Part shown: positions 45,017-53,933 of the stretch, one piece after another | How positions within the stretch are numbered: position 1 is the first letter of the stretch | How the letters are laid out: the number at the start of each line of letters is the position of its first letter | DNA from: JAJPHW01 sp963799065 | GTDB taxonomy: Bacteria; Acidobacteriota; Terriglobia; Terriglobales; Acidobacteriaceae | DNA length: 64,000 bases | Direction: 5' to 3' | NCBI GenBank assembly: GCA_963799065.1 | Contig: CAWCVJ010000001.1 | Span: 2,232,001-2,296,000 of the forward strand | The notes under the pieces: generated by a model | Database searches by the model: none | Seen by the model: the letters and a program-made list of their open reading frames with translations, nothing else | Told to the model about the DNA's origin: nothing | Program-made: the position numbers and the translations under genes

Positions 45017-45220
45017 ATGAGCGATATTAAGCGGCCAACAAGTTACATTAGCCCGAGTCTCAGGCCCTTCATCGAGATGCTGATGGGCGAACACTCGCTT
45101 GGCATGACGCTCATCGATGCTCAGACGAGAGCAGATGCGGAATCCGCGGAACTGATTAAGCCGTCCAAAGAGCCGGCGGACTTAGAACCGCCGGTATGGG
45201 ATCAAGAACGATCCGCGTAA
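45017..45220 (+). CDS. Small hypothetical protein
   Basis: 67 residues, no recognised domain, hydrophilic with a mixed helical C-terminus rich in acidic and Lys residues. No ribosome-binding site is convincing. It lies in the gap after the DoxX-like gene and ends just inside the beginning of the DUF302 region. It could be a real small peptide or a chance open frame. Confidence 0.3.
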   Translation: MSDIKRPTSYISPSLRPFIEMLMGEHSLGMTLIDAQTRADAESAELIKPSKEPADLEPPVWDQERSA

Positions 45221-45228
45221 GGAGCGCG

Positions 45229-45627
45229 ATGACAACCACGGCAATGGGAAACGGAATCGTCAACGTGTCGAGCAAGCACTCCGTTGAAGAAACGGTGGCG
45301 AAGCTCAAGGGAATTCTGCAGGCGAAAGGCATCACGCTCTTCACGCTTATCGATCACAGCGGCGAAGCTGCGAAAGTTGGGATGGAGATGCATCCGACCA
45401 AGCTGCTGATTTTCGGAAGCCCCAAGGGCGGAACACCCGTGATGCTGGCTGCGCCCAGCATTGCTCTCGATCTCCCCCTTAAGGCGCTCGTGTGGGAAGA
45501 CGATCACGGGAAGGTTTGGATCTCTTACAACGCCCCGACATACTTGCAAAACCGTCACGGCGTACCCCAGGAGTTACTGCAAAACATTTCAGGCGTGGAA
45601 ACGCTGGCCGCGAAGGCGGCGGAGTAA
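45229..45627 (+). CDS. DUF302-family protein
   Basis: 132 residues from the ATG at 45229; AAGGAG ends two bases before it, short but the best of three possible starts. The sequence VSSKHSVEETVAKLKGILQAKGITLFTLIDHSG is the typical DUF302 opening, followed by TKLLIFGSPKGGTPVMLAAPSIALDLPLKALVWED. DUF302 proteins are small cytoplasmic or periplasmic proteins of unknown biochemistry. They recur near redox and stress genes. It precedes the DUF1348 gene by 3 bases. Confidence 0.88.
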   Translation: MTTTAMGNGIVNVSSKHSVEETVAKLKGILQAKGITLFTLIDHSGEAAKVGMEMHPTKLLIFGSPKGGTPVMLAAPSIALDLPLKALVWEDDHGKVWISYNAPTYLQNRHGVPQELLQNISGVETLAAKAAE

Positions 45628-45630
45628 ATT

Positions 45631-46098
45631 ATGACAACACGACCCCCACTACCACCATTCACGCGGGAAACAGCGATCCAGAAAGTGCGTTTGGCCGAGG
45701 ATAGCTGGAATTCGCGCGATCCGGAAAAAGTCTCTCTTGCCTACTCAGTAGATTCGCGCTGGAGGAACCGCGCAGAATTCGTGAACGGAAGAGCCGAGAT
45801 CGTCGCCTTCCTCACTCGAAAATGGAGCAAGGAACTCGATTACCGGCTGATCAAAGAGCTTTGGGCATTCAGCGAAAATCGAATCGCGGTACGGTTCGCG
45901 TATGAATGTCGTGACGATTCGGGGAACTGGTTTCGCTCTTACGGTAACGAGAACTGGGAATTCAACGACGACGGCCTGATGCGCTTGCGATTGGCCTGCA
46001 TCAACGATCTTCCGATCAAAGACGCAGATCGCAAATATCATTGGCCGCTAGGACGGCGTCCCGATGAGCATGCGGGACTGAGCGATTTGGGACTTTAA
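45631..46098 (+). CDS. DUF1348 / NTF2-like protein
   Basis: 155 residues. The family markers are WNSRDPEKVSLAYSVDSRWRNR, the following F..GRAEIVAFLTRKW and the closing YGNENWEFND.GLM..R. These give an NTF2-like cone fold of about the usual 150 residues. NTF2-like folds bind small hydrophobic ligands or act as isomerase or hydrolase scaffolds; no catalytic dyad is sure here. The start follows the DUF302 stop by 3 bases, and GGAG lies in that gene's end. Confidence 0.88.
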   Translation: MTTRPPLPPFTRETAIQKVRLAEDSWNSRDPEKVSLAYSVDSRWRNRAEFVNGRAEIVAFLTRKWSKELDYRLIKELWAFSENRIAVRFAYECRDDSGNWFRSYGNENWEFNDDGLMRLRLACINDLPIKDADRKYHWPLGRRPDEHAGLSDLGL

Positions 46099-46132
46099 CC
46101 GCGAAAGCGAATTAACTCATAAGGAGAGGGCA

Positions 46133-47146
46133 ATGACCGTCAAAGCAGGTTTGCATATGTCACGTCGAGGTTTCATCGGATCCGCCAGCTTGGCGGCGGG
46201 GTTCGCTTCCCTCAGTTCCGTGCAGCTACTCGCAGGTCAGAACAGTGTCAAGCCTCGCGCACCGTTCACGAACAAAGACTTCGCGGTGCATTACGAGGTC
46301 GCGAAAATCGATGGACTAGACATCTTCTATCGTGAGGCCGGCGCAAAAGACGCGCCAGTCTTGCTGTTGCTCCACGGCTTTCCGACTTCTTCGAATATGT
46401 TCCGAAACCTGATGCCTCGCCTAGGCGGATCGTTTCGATTGATCGCTCCCGACTATCCCGGCTACGGCCTCAGCAGCATGCCGGACCGCACCAACTTTCA
46501 CTACTCATTCGAGAATTACGCAAAGATCGTCGACACTCTCACCCAACAATTGGGTATTGGCAAGTACTCGCTCTACGTCATGGACTACGGCGCGCCAGTG
46601 GGTTACCGACTGGCGCTGAGGCACCCTGAACGGGTCCGAGCGCTTGTCGTGCAGAATGGCAACGCGTACGACGAGGGATTGTTGCAGTTCTGGGATCCAA
46701 TCAAGAAATATTGGAGCGACCCTCGTCCCGAAAACGCGGTGGCGCTGGCGGACCTTACCTCGGCGAAGGCCACGCGCTGGCAATATCAGAATGGCGTAAA
46801 CGATCTTACGTTGCTCGACCCAACCGCGTGGACTCTCGATCAAGTCGGGCTGGATCGCCCCGGCAACAAAGATATTCAAGTCGATATGCTCTACGATTAC
46901 CGGACGAATGTCCCCTTATACCCTGAGTTTCAGGCATTCTTTCGCAAATATCAGCCGCCCACTCTGATTGTTTGGGGCAAGAACGATTTCATCTTTCCGC
47001 CGGAAGGCGCTGCGCCCTACAACCGCGACTTGAAAGACGTGGAAACCCATCTCTTGGACACCGGGCACTTCGCGCTGGAGACGCACTGCGAAGAAATCGC
47101 GAGTCGTATAGAAGCTTTTTTCTCGCAGCGCAAGATCTCGGCGTAG
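46133..47146 (+). CDS. Tat-exported alpha/beta hydrolase, dehalogenase/epoxide-hydrolase type
   Basis: 337 residues with a twin-arginine signal (MSRRGFIGSASLAAGFASL) and a strong AAGGAG upstream of the ATG. Core motifs are LLLHGFPTSSNMFRNL (oxyanion HGF), LIAPDYPGYGLS, the nucleophile elbow YVMDYGAPVGYRLA, where Asp rather than Ser is the nucleophile, and DTGHFALE with the catalytic His. Asp-nucleophile members include haloalkane dehalogenases and epoxide hydrolases, and this branch is common in small soil clusters. The substrate is unknown. It is the central enzyme of the short operon from 44434 to 49418. Confidence 0.87.
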   Translation: MTVKAGLHMSRRGFIGSASLAAGFASLSSVQLLAGQNSVKPRAPFTNKDFAVHYEVAKIDGLDIFYREAGAKDAPVLLLLHGFPTSSNMFRNLMPRLGGSFRLIAPDYPGYGLSSMPDRTNFHYSFENYAKIVDTLTQQLGIGKYSLYVMDYGAPVGYRLALRHPERVRALVVQNGNAYDEGLLQFWDPIKKYWSDPRPENAVALADLTSAKATRWQYQNGVNDLTLLDPTAWTLDQVGLDRPGNKDIQVDMLYDYRTNVPLYPEFQAFFRKYQPPTLIVWGKNDFIFPPEGAAPYNRDLKDVETHLLDTGHFALETHCEEIASRIEAFFSQRKISA

Positions 47147-47173
47147 ACGGCACTGGAGCATGAAGGGGTGGCC

Positions 47174-47491
47174 ATGGAAAATGAAATTGTTCTGATCGTC
47201 ACGTTTCGCGTAAATGCCGCATCGCGTAAGCTTCTCTCCGAGAAGTTGAAGGAATTGTTTGGCACCATACAACACGAAGATGCCTTCGTAAGCGCAACGC
47301 TGCACGAAGACATCGAGGATCCCGAACGCCTCGTCGTCTATGAAGTGTGGAGGGAGACCCGGGAGTCTTTCCTTGCGAACCATATTCCGAAGTCTTATCG
47401 CAGCAGCTTCGAGCAGATGGTTTTGGATCTGAAGGTTGAGAGAACGGCGCAGTGGCTGGCACCGATCGCCAAGTGGGACGGATTGCATTAG
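47174..47491 (+). CDS. Antibiotic biosynthesis monooxygenase (ABM)-domain protein
   Basis: 105 residues from the ATG at 47174 (an in-frame GTG lies two codons upstream). The alpha+beta dimeric ABM/ferredoxin-like fold is recognised from IVLIVTFRVNAASRKLLSEKL, DAFVSATLHEDIEDPERLVVYEVW and a C-terminal strand. Family members act as quinone monooxygenases or heme-degrading or small-ligand-binding proteins. The active-site His or Trp cannot be fixed here. It starts 28 bases after the hydrolase. Confidence 0.85.
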   Translation: MENEIVLIVTFRVNAASRKLLSEKLKELFGTIQHEDAFVSATLHEDIEDPERLVVYEVWRETRESFLANHIPKSYRSSFEQMVLDLKVERTAQWLAPIAKWDGLH

Positions 47492-47575
47492 GGTGTCCAG
47501 GCCGAATGACGTGGCCGCGGTGATCGATGCGGCCGTGCATACGAGATCAGACAACTGGGCGGGGAGAGGCGGCAC

Positions 47576-47947
47576 ATGAGACTCAAGAAGAACAAACTGG
47601 CGGTGCTATCGATCGTGATCGCCTGTACGACCGCCGGCCGACCGCAGGATATTCGTTTGCCCGCCACGAAATCGGCGACTGAAGCGCAGTCGGAGCTGAT
47701 GGGAAGCATGGATGACATGCGCGCGGCCATGGCTTCGGTGCGAACATCCGGCAGCCCCGATATTGATTTTGCGCGGCTGATGCTGATCCATCATCAAGCG
47801 GCCATCGACATGGCAAGAGTCGAACTTACCAACGGCGCTGATCCGCAACTGCGGCGTATGGCGCAAGAGATCGTCACCGATCAGCAATCGGAAATTGAGC
47901 TGATGCGTTTGTGGCTGAAGCAGCACGAGGCAGCATCTGGGAAATAG
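47576..47947 (+). CDS. DUF305-domain protein
   Basis: 123 residues with a hydrophobic N-terminus (LAVLSIVIACTTAG) that may be a signal peptide. The DUF305 motif IDFARLMLIHHQAAIDMARVEL has the expected paired His, then LRRMAQEIVTDQQSEIELMRLWL. This family is thought to be a periplasmic four-helix bundle, often next to copper or redox genes. The metal role is family-based, not shown. GGGGAG stands upstream of the ATG. It ends one base before the YVTN propeller gene. Confidence 0.9.
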   Translation: MRLKKNKLAVLSIVIACTTAGRPQDIRLPATKSATEAQSELMGSMDDMRAAMASVRTSGSPDIDFARLMLIHHQAAIDMARVELTNGADPQLRRMAQEIVTDQQSEIELMRLWLKQHEAASGK

Positions 47948-47948
47948 T

Positions 47949-49418
47949 ATGGAATCGTGGCTTTCGAGAAGAGAACTTATGAGAGTCTTTCACGCCTTGC
48001 TTGTTATGTCGTTCTTGCCTTGCGCGCTTGCGCAACAGGCGCCTTGGGGGCGCCCGGACGTTGCCATCTCATCGCATGATCGCGTTTACGCGGCCGACCA
48101 GACGTCGAACACCGTGTCAGTCATCGATCCTTCCACCAATAAATTGCTGGGAGTGATTCGGCTGGGCGATCCTGTGCCCGGTGCGTTGAGTCCGCTATAT
48201 CGAGGCGAATTGCTGGTGCACGGGCTCGGCTATTCGCCGGACTCGAGAACGCTTGCCGTAGTATCCGTGGCTTCGAATTCCGTGACGCTTATCGATACTG
48301 CGACCAACGCGATCAAAGGAAAGATTTACCTTGGCCGCTCACCGCACGAGGCATTCTTCACCCCTGATGGACGCGAATTGTGGGTCACGGTGCGCGGTGA
48401 GGATTACGTTTCCGTGATCGATCCGGTTGCCATGAAAGAAACGCGCCGCATCACGCTGGCCAACGGTCCCGGTATGACGATGTTCGGCCCGGACGGTCGC
48501 TATGCATTTGTCTGTTCAAGTTTCACTTCCGAACTAGCGGTGCTCGATGTTGCGTCGCACGAGATTATCAAACGGTTGCCGCAGGCCAGTCCTTTTTGTC
48601 CCAACATCGCCGTGAGTCCGGAAAACGATGAGGTTTGGATTACGCTGAAAGATGCGGGTAAGGTACAGATATTTGGCGCGCACCCTCCGTTCGAGCAGAA
48701 GGCTGTGCTCGAAACGGGACCCATCACGAACCATGTGAACTTCGTCAACAACCGCAACGGTAAGTTCGCCTACATCACGATCGGCGGCGCGAACGAGGTA
48801 AAAGTACTTCGAAGAGGGACAAGACCGGAACTGGTCGCAACCATTCCCGTCGGAAATCTCCCGCACGGAATTTGGCAGTCTGGCGACGGCTCAAGGATTT
48901 ATGTCGCGCTGGAAAATGGCGAACATGCAGTCGCGATAGATACTCTAACCAACACCGTGGTCGCCAACATTCCGATAGGGCAAACGACGCAGGCATTGGT
49001 GTATGTGCCCAACGCAGTACCGAGCGGTGGCGGCACGGAGAACCTTACGCCTCTGGGCGTGGCCGGTGAAACGGCGCGCTTACACCTGGAGGCCGCGGGC
49101 TCGGTTCGGCCCGATGCTCAAGCGTCGATAGCCGTAAATTCGCTCGGGCTTTTGGATCTGGTGCAGATTGCGGCGGAAGGACTCACGCCCAAATCGCAGT
49201 ATCAGGTTTATCTGACGGATTCCGTTCGACCGCCATTCGGAAAGCTGGAAGCGCTCGCCGTCTTGAAAACGAACCCCGATGGAGCAGGCATTGTGCAGGC
49301 AATCGGGCCGCTGAAGGCATTGGCGAATCCCTCGGCCTCGGCATCGCCTAGATTCCTCATTGTCACCGACGCGAAAGACTCCTCGCAGGTCGTTCTGCGG
49401 CAATCCATCGCTAAGTAG
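47949..49418 (+). CDS. Secreted YVTN-type beta-propeller protein
   Basis: 489 residues. A signal peptide (FHALLVMSFLPCALA) is followed by repeated blades, for example VYAADQTSNTVSVIDPSTNK, SVTLIDTATNAIKG and VAIDTLTNTVVANIPIGQTTQAL, the YVTN pattern. The C-terminal 130 residues form a separate beta domain (LVQIAAEGLTPKSQYQVYLTD) like that of anti-sigma-K or spore-coat proteins. Such propellers bind ligands or proteins in the periplasm. The gene starts one base after the DUF305 stop, so they share a transcript, and the two may act together. Confidence 0.87.
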   Translation: MESWLSRRELMRVFHALLVMSFLPCALAQQAPWGRPDVAISSHDRVYAADQTSNTVSVIDPSTNKLLGVIRLGDPVPGALSPLYRGELLVHGLGYSPDSRTLAVVSVASNSVTLIDTATNAIKGKIYLGRSPHEAFFTPDGRELWVTVRGEDYVSVIDPVAMKETRRITLANGPGMTMFGPDGRYAFVCSSFTSELAVLDVASHEIIKRLPQASPFCPNIAVSPENDEVWITLKDAGKVQIFGAHPPFEQKAVLETGPITNHVNFVNNRNGKFAYITIGGANEVKVLRRGTRPELVATIPVGNLPHGIWQSGDGSRIYVALENGEHAVAIDTLTNTVVANIPIGQTTQALVYVPNAVPSGGGTENLTPLGVAGETARLHLEAAGSVRPDAQASIAVNSLGLLDLVQIAAEGLTPKSQYQVYLTDSVRPPFGKLEALAVLKTNPDGAGIVQAIGPLKALANPSASASPRFLIVTDAKDSSQVVLRQSIAK

Positions 49419-49435
49419 TCATGAAGCAAGCAGGC

Positions 49436-51130
49436 TTAGTAAGGCGAAGTCACGATGGCATCCTCGGGATACGCTGGCATGCCGAACTCAGGAACATCGA
49501 GGCCTCGCGCTTCATCCTCGGCAGTGACTCTCATGGTCTTTGCTTTATTGATGCACCAAAAGACCGCATAAGTCGCGCCGAACGCCCAGATGCAATATAG
49601 GGTAGCGCCTCCGATCTGACAAAAGAACTGACGCGTGTCGCCGTGCAGCAAGCCGGTCACACCCTGGCCAGCGTGGCCGAGATACGACGTAGCGCCGACG
49701 CCGTTCCATCCCGCACCGTAAGCGCCGTCGGCGAAGATGCCGACACTGACGCCCCCGAGCCATCCGCAATACCCGTGCACTGAGATCGCGCCACAGGGGT
49801 CGTCGATCTTGAGCACGCGTTCGTTGAAGAGAACTCCGCCGCAGACCAGCAGGCCAGCCAGCACTCCGATGATCACGGCTGCGGTTGGTCCGACGAAGGC
49901 GCAGGATGCGGTGATTGCAACTAATCCCGCTAACATTCCGTTGCACGCCATGGTGATGTCGGGCTTGCCGAAAACCCAATACCAGAGCAGCATCGCGGTC
50001 GCGGACCCAGCAACCGCGGCTAGATTGGTATTCACGGCAACCACCGCGATACGAAGATCGGTGGCGCCGAGCGTAGAGCCGGGATTGAATCCCATCCAAC
50101 CAAAAAGAAGGATGAGTGTACCCGCGACTACGAAGACAATGTTGTGCGCAGGAAACACCCGAATCTTTCCGCCAGCTCCATACTTGCCGAGACGCGGACC
50201 GAGGATGATCGCGAGAGCCATGGCGCAGAAGCCACCGACGGCATGGACAACGGTCGATCCCGCGAAGTCGACGTAGCCGTGACCAAGATTCAATGTTGAA
50301 CCGACTTGGGAAAGAAAGCCTCCACCCCAAGTCCAGCAACCGGAAATTGGATACAGGATCGATCCAATAAAAATTTCGCAAAGCAGGAACGACCAAAAAG
50401 TAATGCGTTCGCACACCGCACCGACGATGATGTAGCCTGCGGTTTCCATGAAAACGACTTCAAAGAGTGTGAGACAGTTGCTGGCGCTGTCGTAGGCGGG
50501 TCCACTAAGGAAAAAACCCTTGCCGCCGACAAATCCCCACTGCCCGTGACCGATCAGGAAATGATTCAGCACGGGGATGCCGCCTAGATTCGTGGGCGCG
50601 GCGTTGATCGCAACGGCGCCGAACTGGAAGGCGTATCCCACCGCATAGTAAGCGAGAAAGGCGAAGACATAGGCGGCGAAATTCAGCATCATCAGGTGCG
50701 CCGCATTTTTCTTTTGCACCAGCCCACAGGTAAGCAACGCAAAGCCGACCTGCATGAACAAGACAAGATAGCCGGTGTTCAGAGTCCAGGCAAAATTCGT
50801 GGCGACGCGGACATGACCGACGCTGTCAGCCAGCTTCAGAGCGAGAGGTTCTTTTGCCGCCTGAGCCTGATAGTCGTCAAACGCCTTCTTGTTTGCGGCG
50901 TAATCAGGAGCAGACTTGTCGGTCGGTTCCGCTACGACGAACGGGTTGCCTGCGGCGTCGACGGCGGTTGTCTTGTCGCCGGTCGCGATGCCGGAGGGAT
51001 CAGGCTTGGCTTCATCGGCGAAGCAAGCTGTGGATGACACTGCGAACATTCCACCGATGAGAATGATGACCGCGGCTGCGGACAGTAACGATGCCAGACG
51101 CGGACAACGTCCGTGGGCTCGTTTCGTCAT
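49436..51130 (-). CDS. amtB: Ammonium transporter
   Basis: 564 residues from the ATG at 51130, which has AGGAG 10 bases upstream and a following signal-like helix; a longer open frame adds 88 residues without support. The Amt family core is clear: VFMETAGYIIVGAVCERITF, WTWGGGFLSQVG, GYVDFAGSTVVHAVGG (the Asp of the D-F-A-G-S motif), FNPGSTLG and the C-terminal AISVHGYCGWLGG with His. About eleven membrane segments transport NH4+ or NH3. An extra N-terminal domain of about 70 residues precedes the first helix. No GlnK/PII gene is adjacent, although gltBD follows at a distance on the same strand. Confidence 0.95.
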   Translation of the reverse strand: MTKRAHGRCPRLASLLSAAAVIILIGGMFAVSSTACFADEAKPDPSGIATGDKTTAVDAAGNPFVVAEPTDKSAPDYAANKKAFDDYQAQAAKEPLALKLADSVGHVRVATNFAWTLNTGYLVLFMQVGFALLTCGLVQKKNAAHLMMLNFAAYVFAFLAYYAVGYAFQFGAVAINAAPTNLGGIPVLNHFLIGHGQWGFVGGKGFFLSGPAYDSASNCLTLFEVVFMETAGYIIVGAVCERITFWSFLLCEIFIGSILYPISGCWTWGGGFLSQVGSTLNLGHGYVDFAGSTVVHAVGGFCAMALAIILGPRLGKYGAGGKIRVFPAHNIVFVVAGTLILLFGWMGFNPGSTLGATDLRIAVVAVNTNLAAVAGSATAMLLWYWVFGKPDITMACNGMLAGLVAITASCAFVGPTAAVIIGVLAGLLVCGGVLFNERVLKIDDPCGAISVHGYCGWLGGVSVGIFADGAYGAGWNGVGATSYLGHAGQGVTGLLHGDTRQFFCQIGGATLYCIWAFGATYAVFWCINKAKTMRVTAEDEARGLDVPEFGMPAYPEDAIVTSPY

Positions 51131-51331
51131 GTTGAGATGGCTCCTGTTCAAAGAGAGTGGCCGAGTATTACGGGATGTTACGCGTGAGCAAGCGGCGACG
51201 GCAAGGGGAAATGACATTGGATGCGGTCGCCGAATCGAACTGCCGCTTCCCAGCGCGAGGCCAGCGACATGCGAGCGCACACACTCATCCCTGCGCGTGA
51301 AACAACGTGTTGAAACGGCGAATTTAATCAA

Positions 51332-51362
51332 TCCGCCGAAGTTAAAGGCAGGGCTCGGCGGA
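51332..51362. repeat. Inverted repeat between secreted gene and amtB
   Basis: TCCGCCGA (51332-51339) and TCGGCGGA (51355-51362) pair perfectly around a 15-base loop. It lies 55 bases past the stop of the gene at 51418 and 202 bases before amtB. It may be a weak terminator of that gene or part of the amtB leader; there is no strong T run. Confidence 0.35.
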
Positions 51363-51417
51363 GTCCAATCGATATTTCTTATCGCACGTATCAACCGATC
51401 GGGGCTGAGCGTGTCGG

Positions 51418-52590
51418 CTAGTAGGTGAACGACTGGAGTTCCGTCAAAGCGGGCGTGACGATCACATATCCGGCGCGCTCGCTGGGATGCAGCGCCATAT
51501 ACGCCGGGCTGGCAGGGAGTTTGAGCCCGTTGATGGCTTCGATGAAGTTGCCTTGCTCATCGTAAACCTGAATGCTGCTGCCAGCGCCTACGCTGGAGAA
51601 TTCCTGTCCGATGAGAAACAGCTTGTGAATCGGGTCCACTTCGACATCGCCGCCGCTGTTGATCTGACTGGTGGCTCCTTCAAGCGGAACAATGAATCCG
51701 CTTTGCGTGGCGAGGTTGTAGAACTCGATACTGAAGTCATCTTCGGAGGTTGTGACCGCGATCCCAGTATTTGAATCGACGGCGATTCCATTGATGAAGC
51801 CAAACCCCAGGCCTTCGAACTCGCTGAACTTGCCACTGCTGATATCCACGAGACCGATTTCTGTCGTGCAACCGAAGCAGCCCAGAGAACCACCCAGCAC
51901 GGCCTGATTGGTTTGGCTGTCGTAAGCCATCACAGGAGAAACGTTCCACGAGAATTGAGGATCGGAGATGGTTATTGGCGTACCGAAAGTATTAGCAGCA
52001 ACGTTCGTGTCGATTACATAGGTCTTGGAGTCGTTAATTACGTTGTCGAAATAAAGCACAGGCGCAGTCGGCGAACCCTGACTGGGCGGCATGCTGATGA
52101 TGATGTCGTTCTTCGTGAACGGCGGCGTCCATTGACCGGTGACCTTGCTGCCGTCGAGAGGATTAAGAATTCCATACACTCGTTTGTCGACGAATATTCC
52201 TTTCGAAAGTTCCTCTTCCGCCAGCCCGACGCTGTTGCCAAATATGCCGATGGTTACGAAATCGTTGTCGGTATTGTTCTGCTGGGCAACTATCTTGAGA
52301 ATCTTGCCGGACTTCTGATCGAACGTTTCAACTGCGACATCGAACTTGCCGCCGGCGACGTTCAGCGACTCGCTCAGAAGTCCTTCAGTACCGTTAGCGT
52401 CGATGTCATAACCAAGAATGAATCCCCCCAGAGCGGTGTGTACGACGGCTTTGCCCAAACCAGCGCCTGGGTTTTGCGCCTCCACGCGGGGTGAAGATAT
52501 AAGGCTTAGACAAAAGAGCGCCGTGGCAGTCAACAACGTCGTAATGGTCGCATTTTCTTGGGTAGCAACCACTTCCGTTTTCTCGTACAT
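51418..52590 (-). CDS. Secreted protein of unknown function, beta-rich
   Basis: 390 residues. The ATG at 52590 has a strong GGAGGAG site 6 bases before it. A signal peptide (TTLLTATALFCLSLISSPRVEA) is followed by strands with repeated short G-rich turns: ALGGFILGYDIDANGTEG, GFGFINGIAVDSNTGIAVTTS and GGDVEVDPIHKLFLIGQEF. The last two resemble propeller blade strands (NGIAVD.NTGIAV), so a beta-propeller is likely. No ligand is inferred. It lies on the same strand as amtB, with 287 bases between them. Confidence 0.75.
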   Translation of the reverse strand: MYEKTEVVATQENATITTLLTATALFCLSLISSPRVEAQNPGAGLGKAVVHTALGGFILGYDIDANGTEGLLSESLNVAGGKFDVAVETFDQKSGKILKIVAQQNNTDNDFVTIGIFGNSVGLAEEELSKGIFVDKRVYGILNPLDGSKVTGQWTPPFTKNDIIISMPPSQGSPTAPVLYFDNVINDSKTYVIDTNVAANTFGTPITISDPQFSWNVSPVMAYDSQTNQAVLGGSLGCFGCTTEIGLVDISSGKFSEFEGLGFGFINGIAVDSNTGIAVTTSEDDFSIEFYNLATQSGFIVPLEGATSQINSGGDVEVDPIHKLFLIGQEFSSVGAGSSIQVYDEQGNFIEAINGLKLPASPAYMALHPSERAGYVIVTPALTELQSFTY

Positions 52591-52724
52591 CGACTTCTCC
52601 TCCGGGCGGAATTTGCGATTGAAAACTCACTCAATCACCTTCCGAAGGGTACTGTGGGGCGCGTTATGATTTGTCACGCCGGTGTCAACAATCGGTCAAA
52701 TGATAAGACAAACTTCGCCCCGGA

Positions 52725-53933
52725 TTACGTTACACGTTCGTGCGGATAGCGCGCGGCGGTGAGGGCGGCGAGCAATTCCGCGATGTGCTCAGCGCCGCGA
52801 GTTTCGATGGTAATGTCAATCGCCGTATCGCTCAAGTGAACCCCGTGATAGGCGCGGTCGTAGGAAGTTTCGACGATGTTGGCGCGATGCTCGGCCAGGA
52901 TTCCGGTGAGGCTATGCAGGGCGCCAGGATAGTCGGGCAAGTGCACCCTGACACGAACCAGGCGACCGTCCTTGACCATGCCACGCTCGATAATGCGTGA
53001 GAGCAACGTGACATCGATGTTGCCGCCGCAGACGAGCACGGCGACTCTCTTTCCTTGCAGTGGCAGCTTGTGATTCAGCAGTGCTGCAAACGCGGCTGCG
53101 CCCGCACCTTCGGCCAGCATTTTTTCTCGCTCGAGAAGTAAAAGGATGGCATTGGCGATTTCTTCGTCGGTCACGGTGACGATATCGTCCACGTATTTCT
53201 GTACGAGTGGAAGCGTGCGATCACCCGCGCGGCGCACTGCAATGCCTTCCGCGATGGTTTTTGCGGCTGGCAGCGTCACCGGCTTGCCCTCGGCGACTGC
53301 AACTTTCATCGACGGGAGCGCCGACGGCTGCACTCCGAAAACCTGAATCTTGGGATTGCTTTCTTTTAGCGCGCAGGCAACACCGCCGATCAGCCCGCCT
53401 CCGCCGATGGGAGCGATCACACCTTCAATGTCCGGGTGTTGTTGCAGGATTTCGAGGCCAAGAGTTCCCTGCCCTGCGATGACGGCATCATCATCGAACG
53501 CGTGGATCAGCGTCAGATTTTCTTTTTTCCCGAGACGCACCGCTTCTTCGTACGCCTCGTCGTAATTGGTGCCGTAGAGGATTACATCCGTGCCATAACT
53601 CTTCGTGGATGAAACTTTGGTGAGGGGTGTGGTCAGCGGCATGATGATGTGGGCGCCGATTCCCAATCTTCCGGCGTGGTAGGCAACACCCTGCGCGTGA
53701 TTTCCCGCCGACGCCGCGATCACGCCGCGCCCCTTCTGATCTTCAGTCAGCGTGAGCAATTTGTTGAGCGCCCCACGTTCTTTAAAGGATCCGGTTTTCT
53801 GCAAGTTGTCGAGTTTGAGAAAAACCGAATTGCCGGTGATGGCGGAAAAGTTTTCGGAACGCGCGCAGGGAGAGAGATAGACCGACTCGCGAATACGACT
53901 CAGGGCTGCCTGTACGTCAGAGAGAGCGATCAT
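52725..53933 (-). CDS. ilvA: Threonine ammonia-lyase with C-terminal ACT domain
   Basis: 402 residues. The PLP lysine K51 lies in QKTGSFKERGALNKL, followed by IAASAGNHAQGVAYHA (Asn-binding loop) and the GGGGLIGGVACALK phosphate loop. The last 75 residues are an ACT domain (HLPDYPGALHSLTGILAEHRANIVETSYDR) that binds a regulatory amino acid. This is the short threonine dehydratase with one ACT domain (402 residues), making 2-oxobutanoate and ammonia. Its start overlaps the gltD stop by four bases, so the two are transcribed together. Confidence 0.93.
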   Translation of the reverse strand: MIALSDVQAALSRIRESVYLSPCARSENFSAITGNSVFLKLDNLQKTGSFKERGALNKLLTLTEDQKGRGVIAASAGNHAQGVAYHAGRLGIGAHIIMPLTTPLTKVSSTKSYGTDVILYGTNYDEAYEEAVRLGKKENLTLIHAFDDDAVIAGQGTLGLEILQQHPDIEGVIAPIGGGGLIGGVACALKESNPKIQVFGVQPSALPSMKVAVAEGKPVTLPAAKTIAEGIAVRRAGDRTLPLVQKYVDDIVTVTDEEIANAILLLLEREKMLAEGAGAAAFAALLNHKLPLQGKRVAVLVCGGNIDVTLLSRIIERGMVKDGRLVRVRVHLPDYPGALHSLTGILAEHRANIVETSYDRAYHGVHLSDTAIDITIETRGAEHIAELLAALTAARYPHERVT

